A stretch of 5,950 nucleotides of DNA from Zoogloeaceae bacterium (GCA_015657735.1 SSSX01000831.1:1-5950), one strand, 5' to 3'; shown: positions 1 to 5,901, numbered from the stretch's first letter. Numbers and translations are program-made. The notes: a model not told the origin generated them from the letters alone.

Positions 1-395
1 ACCACCGCGCTGCCGCGGGCCATGTGCGGGCGGCACGCGCGCAGGAACATCGCGGCGCCGAAGACGTTCACCGCAAAGGCTTTTTCCCAGTCGTCGCGCG
101 GCGAGGCGGGGCCCTGATCGGCATACACGGCGGCCACGTTGATCAGGCAGTCGATGTGCCCGAAGGCCTTGACGGTGGCCTGCACGCAGGCATCGATGTC
201 GGCGTCGCGGCTCACGTCGGTGGCGACGAAGCGGGCGGTTTCGCCGAGTTCGGCAACCAGCGCGGTGCCGCCCCGGATGTCGATGTCGGCGACCACCACC
301 TTCGCCCCTTCGGCGACGAAGGCGCGGGCGATGGCGGCGCCGATGAGGGTGGCGCCGCCGCTGACGATCGCCACCTTGTCCTTGAGTCCTCTCAT
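1..395 (-). CDS. Short-chain dehydrogenase/reductase (SDR), N-terminal part, cut by window edge
   Basis: NAD(P)-dependent oxidoreductase of the classical SDR type. Only the first 131 residues are in the window; the gene continues past position 1. Visible parts: a Rossmann first strand and glycine loop SGGATLIG at residues 12-19, an acidic residue ending strand 2 in VVVADID (D37, which usually favours NAD over NADP), ATDVS at 59-63 (the usual adenine-binding D-V pair), NVAA at 86-89 in the place of the usual NNAG, and AVNVFG around N110, the conserved helix-4 asparagine. The catalytic Ser-Tyr-Lys lies beyond the edge. The start ATG at 395-393 is preceded by AAGGA six bases upstream. The middle glycine of TGxxxGIG is replaced by leucine (L17). 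It is the last visible gene of the operon, 20 bases after the flavin reductase, so it probably oxidises an alcohol or dihydrodiol made by the upstream oxygenases. Family is secure; substrate is unknown. Confidence 0.9.
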   Translation of the reverse strand, partial: MRGLKDKVAIVSGGATLIGAAIARAFVAEGAKVVVADIDIRGGTALVAELGETARFVATDVSRDADIDACVQATVKAFGHIDCLINVAAVYADQGPASPRDDWEKAFAVNVFGAAMFLRACRPHMARGSAV

Positions 396-415
396 GTCGG
401 TTCCTTTATCTTTTG

Positions 416-955
416 TCAGCCGGCCAGCGCCGGCTCAACGGGCAGGGCGGCGCCGAGCCGGCCGCGGCAGAACAGCAGCGGCGTGCGTTCGCTCCAGCGG
501 AAGCGCAGCACGCGGCCGAGCAGGATCTGGTGGTCGCCGCCGGGATAGACGGCTTCGAGCGCGCATTCGAACTGGGCCGCCGCGCCGGACAACAGCGGCA
601 CGCCGCCGGCGCCGGTGGTGGTGGCGAGGCCGTCGAACTTGTCCGGCACCGGCCGGCCGAAACGCTGGCACAGGTCGATCTGCCCGTCGGCCAGCACGTT
701 GACCGCAAAGTGGCCGCCGTTGCAGAAAGCGGCGAGGCTCGGGGAGTGGTTGGACAGGCTCCACAGGATCAGCGGCGGGTCCATCGACACCGAGTTGAAG
801 GAGCTGGCGGTGAGGCCCACCGGCCTGCCGTCCGGCGCGACGGTGGTGACGACCGTCACGCCGGTGGCGAAGCTGCCGAGGGCCTGGCGCAGGGCGCGGG
901 GATCGCCGCTCGGGCCATCCCCCGCCCAGCGTGCGGCGCGGGTATCAGGCTGCAC
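416..955 (-). CDS. StyB-like flavin reductase (flavin reductase domain, HpaC family)
   Basis: NAD(P)H:flavin oxidoreductase of 179 residues, the usual size for the small reductase of two-component flavin monooxygenases. It would reduce free FAD or FMN and pass it to the StyA-like oxygenase encoded just upstream. Family signatures: FATGVTVVTT at residues 29-38, GLTASSF at 47-53 followed by DPPLILWSL at 59-67 (flavin-binding core), GHFAVNVL at 81-88, FDGL at 107-110, and GGDHQILLGRV at 139-149, matching the common GDHxxxxGxV strand. The start is GTG at 955-953; it lies inside the last codons of the monooxygenase gene (11-base overlap), with GGAGGA at 966-961 five bases upstream. The overlap points to translational coupling and matched production of the two components. 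An unconserved leader of about 18 residues precedes the domain. Function as the oxygenase partner is inferred from position; the family call is firm. Confidence 0.93.
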   Translation of the reverse strand: MQPDTRAARWAGDGPSGDPRALRQALGSFATGVTVVTTVAPDGRPVGLTASSFNSVSMDPPLILWSLSNHSPSLAAFCNGGHFAVNVLADGQIDLCQRFGRPVPDKFDGLATTTGAGGVPLLSGAAAQFECALEAVYPGGDHQILLGRVLRFRWSERTPLLFCRGRLGAALPVEPALAG

Positions 956-2213
956 AGCGTTCCTCCGTGCGTTCGGCGACGAAGCGCCGGGCTTCGTCCA
1001 GGTCGGCGATCCACGGCCAGTAGTTGCGCGGGTTGTCGAAGCAGCGCATGAAGGCGTCGCCCACCGGCGGGTGTTGCGAGGCGGCGCCGAGCACGGTCAT
1101 CACCGGTTCGCCGGGCGGGTTGAGCAGGGCGTTGGTGAAGGCGGTGGTGTACTGCGCCGAGTCGTTCCAGAAGCGTTCGAAGGTGTCGTGCATCCACGCC
1201 GCGTCGAACGGCGCGTTGCCGCGGGCGACGATGCTGTCGGCGAGATGGCGCACCATCCGCGCGGCGTTGTTGGAGCCCTGGCCGGCGATCGGGTCGTTGA
1301 GCACCGCGGTGTCGCCGATGGCCATCACGCAGGCGCCGGACGGGAGCCGGCCGACCGGCTTGCGCACGGTGGGCACGAAACTGCCCTTGAGCCAGGCGTC
1401 GTCGTCGGTGAGGGTGGCGTCGTCGAAGTGGTGGAGGTCGTCGGGGGCCAGCTCGGCGACGACCTGGCGCGCGATGTCGAGCATCTCGTGGCCGTCGCGG
1501 GCGTCCTGGAAGCGGTCCATCGGGCCGTCGGGGATGGCTTCGAACAGCACGCTGCGGCATTCGCCGCGGGTGTGGGTGTAGAACGGCAGCGTGAAGTACT
1601 CGCCGGCGCCGGCGATGAAGTTGAAGCGCAGCGGACGGAACGGCACCCGTTTCCACGGCCGGTCGCCGAGCAGGCCGGGGCCGGTGAGCAGCATCGCGGC
1701 GAGCCGGCGCGGCGGGACGGTGTGGATGCTGCGTTCGTCGTCGCGGGCGAAGAAGGCGTTGATCTGGCCCTTGCCGGCGGCGACCATCGTGAGGTCGGAT
1801 TCGGCGGCGATCTTTTCCAGGTCGGCCACCGAGACGGCGTGGATGATGAGCTTGCCGCCACGGAGCGGAAATTCCTGCAGCCAGCGGGCGAACTTGGTGC
1901 GCTGGTCGAGGGCCTGGCCCTGCAGATTGCCCAGCCGGCCCTGGACGGTGAGGCCGATGCTGCCGTCGGGGCCGCGGAAGTCGACGTGCATGCCCTCGCC
2001 GAAGGGCACCAGGTCTTCCCAGAAGTTGAGGCCCAGTTCGCGTTCGACGGCGAGGCTGCTGTCGAACATGAAGGCGGTGCTGGGGATGCGGCTGTTGAGC
2101 ACCTGCTCGGCGCTGCGGTCGGTGTAGAGCGAGACCGAGCAGCCTTTGTCGAGCAGCGAGAAGCCGAGCAGGAGGCCGGCCTGGCCGCCGCCGATGATGG
2201 AGATTTTGCGCAT
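945..2213 (-). CDS. StyA-like FAD-dependent monooxygenase (styrene/indole monooxygenase family)
   Basis: Oxygenase component of a two-component flavoprotein monooxygenase, 422 residues, close to the length of StyA. Such enzymes use reduced FAD from a separate reductase to epoxidise vinyl-aromatics or oxygenate indole. Visible features: N-terminal dinucleotide fold with GGGQAG at residues 8-13 (GxGxxG), strand 2 ending YTDR at 30-33 as in StyA, a central substrate domain, then the second FAD motif AIGDTAVLNDPIAGQG at 298-313 (GD...DP..GQG), and a C-terminal FDNPRNYWPW segment (392-401) that resembles the StyA tail. No NAD(P)H-binding DG motif typical of single-component hydroxylases was seen, consistent with dependence on the adjacent reductase. 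The start ATG has GAGGA eight bases upstream. It lies 27 bases after the SnoaL-like gene and overlaps the flavin reductase gene. Epoxidation versus indole oxygenation cannot be told from the sequence; the neighbouring dehydrogenase and amidohydrolase favour an indole-like substrate. Confidence 0.9.
   Translation of the reverse strand: MRKISIIGGGQAGLLLGFSLLDKGCSVSLYTDRSAEQVLNSRIPSTAFMFDSSLAVERELGLNFWEDLVPFGEGMHVDFRGPDGSIGLTVQGRLGNLQGQALDQRTKFARWLQEFPLRGGKLIIHAVSVADLEKIAAESDLTMVAAGKGQINAFFARDDERSIHTVPPRRLAAMLLTGPGLLGDRPWKRVPFRPLRFNFIAGAGEYFTLPFYTHTRGECRSVLFEAIPDGPMDRFQDARDGHEMLDIARQVVAELAPDDLHHFDDATLTDDDAWLKGSFVPTVRKPVGRLPSGACVMAIGDTAVLNDPIAGQGSNNAARMVRHLADSIVARGNAPFDAAWMHDTFERFWNDSAQYTTAFTNALLNPPGEPVMTVLGAASQHPPVGDAFMRCFDNPRNYWPWIADLDEARRFVAERTEERCAA
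953..966 (-). promoter_or_regulatory. Ribosome binding site fixing the GTG start of the flavin reductase
   Basis: On the minus strand GGAGGA (966-961) sits five bases before GTG (955-953), inside the 3' end of the monooxygenase gene. This near-consensus site supports GTG rather than a later start and points to translational coupling. Confidence 0.75.
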
Positions 2214-2240
2214 TCTTGGTGTCCTCGTGGTGTGGTGGGG

Positions 2241-2714
2241 TCAGTCTGTTGCCGGCAGGGTGGTCCAGCCGTCCGCGTGGGGGCTGAGGAGCTTCAGGTG
2301 CAGCCTGACGTGCGTGAAGCGCCAGCCCTTGCGGCCTTTCTTGAGGCGGCTGGCGTACCAGCCGCCGATCCAGTGGGCTTCGCCTTGCTCGCCGACCCGC
2401 GCCAGTTCCCACAGATACCAGTGGCAGCGGGCGCGGCGGCCGTCGCGGGACGGCTCGATGAGCGGCGAAACCATGTAGTGCAGCGACCAGCGGATCGACT
2501 GGCGGCCGATGCGGGCCAGCTCCGCGGCGATCTCGGCGCGGCCGCGGTAGTGGCCGAAGCCTTCGCACTCCCATTCGGCGTCGGCGGCGAACAGCGGCCC
2601 GAGGATCGCCGGGTCGTTGTTGCGGTCGGCGCCGAGGGCGTAGCGCGCCACCAGCGCGCGGATCGCCTCGATGTCCTCGAGACGGGTGAGGCGCGCGGAG
2701 TCGGCAGGTTTCAT
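2241..2714 (-). CDS. SnoaL/NTF2-like small protein
   Basis: Protein of 157 residues with the alpha+beta cone layout of the SnoaL-like/NTF2 superfamily. Visible parts: the N-terminal helix LEDIEAIRALVARYALGAD (12-30), a DPAILGPLFAADAEWEC stretch (34-50) where the first helix pair leads into a strand, the short loop FGHYRGRAEI (53-62), an LHYMVSP strand (78-84), then alternating strands CHWYLWELA, HWIGGWYASRL and WRFTHVRLHLKLL up to residue 143. Members act as cyclases, dehydratases, isomerases or non-catalytic subunits, and beta subunits of Rieske ring-hydroxylating oxygenases share this fold. Its position two genes after the Rieske alpha subunit and just before the monooxygenase allows a role with either. 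The ATG at 2714-2712 lies 13 bases after the upstream stop; its Shine-Dalgarno is weak (GTAAG). An in-frame TTG at 2738-2736 would overlap the upstream gene by 11 bases but has no visible ribosome site, so ATG is preferred. Fold call is good; role is unknown. Confidence 0.82.
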   Translation of the reverse strand: MKPADSARLTRLEDIEAIRALVARYALGADRNNDPAILGPLFAADAEWECEGFGHYRGRAEIAAELARIGRQSIRWSLHYMVSPLIEPSRDGRRARCHWYLWELARVGEQGEAHWIGGWYASRLKKGRKGWRFTHVRLHLKLLSPHADGWTTLPATD

Positions 2715-2727
2715 GGGCTTACGGGTT

Positions 2728-3072
2728 CTACGCGGCAACGCGGCCGTGGTCGGCGACGAAGCGGGCCTCGTCGAAGCTGTGCGGCACCTTCGGATCGCCG
2801 CCGTAGAGTTCGATGTGCGGGGCGACCTCGGCCAGCGACAGGGCCAGGTTGAACAGTCGCGCCGAGGCCGGCGGCAGGTCGCCGAGCGGGAAGCCGTCGA
2901 CGTGGGTGAGGATGTCCGGCAGGCGCGGCAGCATGGCGTCGTAGAAGGCGCGCAGTTCGCCGCGGGTGGATCGGATGCGGCGCTGCTGGCGGGCGTCCTG
3001 GGTGGCCAGCGCCCAGGTGGCGACGAGCGGTTCGAGGGCTTCGAAGGATTTGGGCAGGGAGAGCGGGTTCAT
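2728..3072 (-). CDS. Small uncharacterised protein between Rieske subunit and SnoaL-like protein
   Basis: A 114-residue soluble protein with no named domain that I recognise. It has no signal peptide, membrane segment or cysteine. It looks mainly helical: WALATQDARQQRRIRSTRGEL (20-40, charged and arginine-rich), LRAFYDAMLPRLPDILTHVD (40-59), and LFNLALSLAEVAPHIELYG (73-91), with proline-rich turns between, and an F-D-E-A-R-F stretch near the end (100-105). The ATG at 3072-3070 has GAGGAAA six bases upstream, and this ribosome site overlaps the stop of the Rieske gene (TGA at 3086-3084), leaving only 11 bases between the genes. Strong third-position G/C supports translation. The tight linkage to the alpha subunit suggests an accessory role such as assembly or subunit contact. 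That is inference from position only. Confidence 0.8.
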   Translation of the reverse strand: MNPLSLPKSFEALEPLVATWALATQDARQQRRIRSTRGELRAFYDAMLPRLPDILTHVDGFPLGDLPPASARLFNLALSLAEVAPHIELYGGDPKVPHSFDEARFVADHGRVAA

Positions 3073-3083
3073 CGCGGGTTTCC

Positions 3084-4289
3084 TCACTTGGCGTGCATGT
3101 AGGCTTCGAGGGCGTGGTAGCCGTGGCGGATCAGGATTTCGTCGTCCTGCAGGTGCATGAACTGCTTGGCGCCGGATTCGAGGGCGATCTGGGTGTCTTC
3201 CATCGTCGCGGTGTCTTCGAGCCAGGCGTTGCGCTGCAGGCACTGGGCGTGTTCGAGCGCCCAGCGCTGGCTGTTGGTCTTGGGCGGACGCACGTAGTAC
3301 TTGCCTTCCCACAGGGTCTTGTTGTGGGCGACGGGCCAGAACTGGTGGGTGAACCAGATGCCTTCCGAGATGTGCAGCAGCAGATTGGGGAACAGCACCG
3401 ACAGCTCGAACGAGAAGTCGTCGCGGCGGTCCGGGTTGACCGTCGGCGGCAGCATCGAGGCGCCGCGCTGGGCGACCAGCGAGCCGGTGGCGAGGCTGTT
3501 GGCGATCTTCGCCACCGGGGTCGGTTCGGCGTCGAGCGACAGGCAGATGGCGGTGGTGCGGTGCGGGCCGAAGAGTTCGACGTTCTGCAGGCCCGACGAG
3601 AACACGTTGGGGAAGGAGCCGGCGTGGATGGTGGCGACGTGGTAGGCCTCGGCGAAGGCGTCGTGGGCGACCTTCCAGTTGCAGTCCAGATACGTGTGGT
3701 AGCTGAAGCACTGCGACAGTTCGCCGTACGGGAAGCCGGCCAGGTGGGTGCCGATACCGCCGAGGAATTCGGCCAGCGGCACGACCTTGTCGGCCGGGTC
3801 GAGATTGACGAACACGAAGCCTTCCCAGATGTCGGTGTGCACCGCAGTGAGGCCGTTCTGGTCCTTGTCGAAGTCGGCGTGGAACTTGTTTTCCTCGGGC
3901 ACCTGGACGATCTTGCCGTTGGCGTTGTACACCCAGCCGTGGAAGCGGCAGGTGACCACCGCCGCCTTGTTGCGGCCGAAGGTTTCCTCGCCGGTCTCGA
4001 CGACGACCTTGTTGCCGCGGTGCGAACAGGTGTTGTGGAAGCCGCGGATGCGGCCGTCCTTGCCGTGCATCAGGATCACCGAGGTTTTGGCGAAGGCGAG
4101 CTTCTTGACCTTGTAGTCGCCGGGCCGGGCGATCTCCTCGACGCGGCCGACCTTCAGCCAGCTCTTGAGGAACACTTTCTGGCGCTCGGCTTCATAGAAT
4201 TCGGGCGACACGCAGGGCTCGACCGGGATCGGTCCGGTGCCGAGGTCGGGATATTTGGCGGCCCATTTGAGGTCGGTGGGGGCATTCAT
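3084..4289 (-). CDS. Rieske non-heme iron ring-hydroxylating oxygenase, alpha subunit
   Basis: Terminal oxygenase subunit of 401 residues that would add oxygen to an aromatic or similar ring, with electrons arriving through a [2Fe-2S] cluster. The Rieske ligands are C88 and H90 (NTCSHRGN) and C114 and H117 (TCRFHGW). The 23 residues between the two halves exceed the common 15-17, due to a charged loop around TGEETFGRN. The catalytic domain shows AFAEAYHVATIHAG, giving iron ligands H217 and H222, with E214 in the bridging position that is Asp in naphthalene dioxygenase. The likely third ligand is D365 in TMEDTQIALESG. The start ATG has AAGGAG seven bases upstream. It follows the amidohydrolase by 40 bases and precedes the small 114-residue gene by 11. 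No classical beta subunit, ferredoxin or ferredoxin reductase gene is in the window, so electron donors must come from elsewhere. Family is certain; substrate is not known. Confidence 0.95.
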   Translation of the reverse strand: MNAPTDLKWAAKYPDLGTGPIPVEPCVSPEFYEAERQKVFLKSWLKVGRVEEIARPGDYKVKKLAFAKTSVILMHGKDGRIRGFHNTCSHRGNKVVVETGEETFGRNKAAVVTCRFHGWVYNANGKIVQVPEENKFHADFDKDQNGLTAVHTDIWEGFVFVNLDPADKVVPLAEFLGGIGTHLAGFPYGELSQCFSYHTYLDCNWKVAHDAFAEAYHVATIHAGSFPNVFSSGLQNVELFGPHRTTAICLSLDAEPTPVAKIANSLATGSLVAQRGASMLPPTVNPDRRDDFSFELSVLFPNLLLHISEGIWFTHQFWPVAHNKTLWEGKYYVRPPKTNSQRWALEHAQCLQRNAWLEDTATMEDTQIALESGAKQFMHLQDDEILIRHGYHALEAYMHAK

Positions 4290-4329
4290 GGCTGTGCTCC
4301 TTGTTGTGGGTGGTGTGGAAGCGGGGGAT

Positions 4330-5652
4330 TCAGTCGGTGCCGATGGCGTACTGCTCGCGCACCAGCGCGCCGATGCCGAGGCGGTCGAGGATGCTCAGCG
4401 GGCACATGAAGGTCACGCGCACCACGCCGGGCAGGCGGCTGATCTCGATGGAGCCGGCGATGGTGGCGCGGTTGAGGATTTCCTCCGGCGGCAGACCGGT
4501 GACGCGGGCGGCGCGGTCGATGCCGTTGTGGGTGGCGTCGTTGAGGGTGCGGCCGCTGCCGATGAAGGTGATCGGGGCGTTCTCCTCGATGTGGGTCTGG
4601 CCGTAGCGGGCGGCCAGCGCTTTCACGGCGGCGCGTTGTTCGCGGTTCATCGGGCGGGCCAGCGGCGGCAGGTCGTCGGGACGCTGGAGCAGGATCGGGC
4701 CGTCGATGGCGAGACCCTTGATGACCTCGACCTGCACTTCGGTGATGCCGGAGACGTCGGTGGCGTGGCCGGCCACTTCGCCGTTGCCCTGCTGGGCGTG
4801 CATGTCGCCCATGTAGATGCCGGCGCCGGGGACCTTGACCGGGCAGATCAGGATCGCCCCGGCGCGCACCGAGTTGGTGTCCATGTGGCCGTCGGTCTTG
4901 TGGCGTTCGAGTTCTTCCTGGCTCATCGCGTAGGCGTGGGGCGCGTCGACCAGGAAGCTGCCGAAGTCGCCGGCGTTGTGCGAATCGGGCAGATCGCGCG
5001 ACGGGGTGGTGCCGATGTTGCCGAGGAAGGGCTGCATGTGCGCCGCCAGGCCGGCGAGGTCGGCGCGGGCCAGCGACAGGATCGAGTGCTGCTCGGACTG
5101 CGCTGGCAGGCGGGCGTTGTCGCGGGCGTGGGCGGCGAGGCGTTCGGCGGCGCCCTTGTCGACGGTGAGGGACACCCGGTTGTCCTTGTCGAGGACGATC
5201 ACGTAGCCGTTGGTGAAGCGGAAGGCGCTCGCCTCGGCGCCGCACACGTCGCAGTGCACGGCGTCGTCGCCGGTGCCTTCGATGTGGCTCGGCGGGCTGA
5301 CCGTGCCGCAGCTCGGGCACAGCTTGGCGACGAAGGGGTCGCCCAGATAGCGGCCGTCGACGAAGGCCATCACGCCGGACGAGGTGGCCAGCGAGGTGAC
5401 TTCCATGCGCTTGATGCGGATCGCCACCGCATCGCCCACCTCGGCGCCGTCGACGGCGACCGGCTGCGAGACTTCATGGCCGCCCTGGAACTTGGGCGTG
5501 ATCATCGGCCCCCAGCAGCCCGGCGGGGTGCCGACGCGGACGGTGCCGCCGTCGGCCACCGGGCCGAGCATCGGGTTGCCCGGCCCGACGATGCCGCGGG
5601 TGTAGGTGGACACGACCACCTCGTGCTGTGCAGGGTTGCGGGGCTGGCTCAT
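4330..5652 (-). CDS. Acetamidase/formamidase-family amidohydrolase with zinc-ribbon-like insert
   Basis: Amidohydrolase of 440 residues of the FmdA/AmdA family, which hydrolyses formamide, acetamide and related amides to the acid and ammonia or amine. The hallmark is GDMHAQQGNGEV at residues 282-293 (family GDxHAxQGxGE), preceded by HMDTNSVRAGA (256-266) where well-known members have GGNxDxxxLxxG, and by the strand ICPVKVPGAGIYM. The C-terminal part (about 300-440) carries the family's later beta domain with SIEISRLPGVVRVTF. Unusual is LCPSCG at 111-116 and CDVCG at 134-138: two CxxC pairs 18 residues apart, which look like a metal-binding zinc ribbon in the first domain. The start ATG has AAGGAG eight bases upstream, and it is the first gene of the operon. 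In context it may cleave an N-formyl, N-acyl or lactam-derived amide of an aromatic pathway. True substrate is unknown, and some relatives lack proven amidase activity. Confidence 0.9.
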   Translation of the reverse strand: MSQPRNPAQHEVVVSTYTRGIVGPGNPMLGPVADGGTVRVGTPPGCWGPMITPKFQGGHEVSQPVAVDGAEVGDAVAIRIKRMEVTSLATSSGVMAFVDGRYLGDPFVAKLCPSCGTVSPPSHIEGTGDDAVHCDVCGAEASAFRFTNGYVIVLDKDNRVSLTVDKGAAERLAAHARDNARLPAQSEQHSILSLARADLAGLAAHMQPFLGNIGTTPSRDLPDSHNAGDFGSFLVDAPHAYAMSQEELERHKTDGHMDTNSVRAGAILICPVKVPGAGIYMGDMHAQQGNGEVAGHATDVSGITEVQVEVIKGLAIDGPILLQRPDDLPPLARPMNREQRAAVKALAARYGQTHIEENAPITFIGSGRTLNDATHNGIDRAARVTGLPPEEILNRATIAGSIEISRLPGVVRVTFMCPLSILDRLGIGALVREQYAIGTD

Positions 5653-5727
5653 CGAAACGACTCCTTGCGCGGGGGCTGGATGTGGGCGGGGCGGGGGGCC
5701 GGCGCGTCCAGCGGTCTATGGATAATT

Positions 5728-5756
5728 TTTAGATTCGATTTAAACTGTAATTTCAC
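5728..5756 (-). promoter_or_regulatory. Candidate sigma-70 promoter for the operon
   Basis: On the minus strand GTGAAA (5756-5751) and TCTAAA (5733-5728) match the -35 and -10 consensus at four of six bases each and are separated by exactly 17 bases, within the AT-rich island. Transcription would begin near 5721, leaving an untranslated leader of about 70 bases before the amidohydrolase ATG. The hexamers are weak, as expected for an activator-dependent promoter, and AT-richness alone makes such matches common. Confidence 0.3.
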
Positions 5757-5833
5757 TTGTTCGAACGCCTGACGGCCGGAGCGCGACAGGTGCTGACAAG
5801 GCTATCGGCGGGGGGTGGGGGCGTAAATCGGGC

Positions 5834-5849
5834 GTCGCATCTAAGCGAC
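5834..5849. repeat. Short inverted repeat, possible operator
   Basis: GTCGC, six bases (ATCTAA), then GCGAC: a perfect five-base dyad with arm centres 11 bases apart, about one DNA turn. It is 52 bases upstream of the plus-strand start, a reasonable place for a regulator site. No T-run follows, so it does not look like a terminator. Five-base arms can arise by chance. Confidence 0.35.
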
Positions 5850-5901
5850 TAGGTACTAATGCTTATCGGCCTGAACCAGCGGCGGCCGGCGGAGACATGC
5901 C

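Larger units (their letters stand above)
1..5652 (-). other. Predicted seven-gene catabolic operon
   Basis: All seven minus-strand genes point the same way with gaps of 40, 11, 13 and 27 bases, then an 11-base overlap, then 20 bases. No stem-loop followed by a T-run was seen in any gap. Most genes have their own good Shine-Dalgarno sequence. The set combines two oxygenase systems (Rieske; two-component flavin), a dehydrogenase and an amidohydrolase, which reads as an aromatic degradation pathway. The operon may continue beyond position 1. Confidence 0.75.
5653..5901. promoter_or_regulatory. Divergent intergenic regulatory region
   Basis: A 249-base non-coding stretch between the operon and a plus-strand gene. 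It has a G-rich part next to the amidohydrolase start (5671-5698), an AT-rich island at about 5716-5760 that contrasts sharply with the GC-rich genes, a palindrome GTTCGAAC at 5759-5766, a second G-rich tract at 5810-5821, and an inverted repeat at 5834-5849. Both outward promoters and their operators are expected here. No convincing sigma-54 (-24/-12) element was found on either strand. Confidence 0.7.

Noticed and set aside
856..2574. Minus-strand open frame of 572 codons in another frame across three genes
   Set aside because: Arginine- and proline-rich translation typical of a frame-shifted reading of GC-rich DNA; it spans the boundaries of three real genes.
2715..2738. TTG start adding eight residues to the SnoaL-like protein
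   Set aside because: It has no ribosome site, the extra residues are basic and unconserved-looking, and it would overlap the upstream gene. The ATG at 2714 is simpler, though its own Shine-Dalgarno is weak.
615..2852. Plus-strand open frame of 745 codons opposite the monooxygenase and neighbours
   Set aside because: It is an antisense shadow caused by high third-position GC. Its translation is low-complexity (rich in A, G, V, E, R) with no recognisable domain, while the opposite strand encodes clear families.
3093..4409. Plus-strand open frame of 438 codons opposite the Rieske gene
   Set aside because: The minus strand carries intact Rieske and iron-binding motifs; the plus-strand translation has no domain pattern.
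4237..5772. Plus-strand open frame of 511 codons opposite the amidohydrolase
   Set aside because: Antisense shadow of a well-supported family gene, with repetitive A/G/V/D/H composition.
5840..5862. Resemblance of TAAGCGACTA to the 5' end of 23S rRNA
   Set aside because: The match is about ten bases and the following sequence does not continue as rRNA; a chance match.
5653..5901. Sigma-54 promoter, riboswitch, tRNA or CRISPR in the intergenic region
   Set aside because: No TGGC-N-TTGC spacing, no conserved riboswitch core, no cloverleaf and no repeated units were found on reading both strands.
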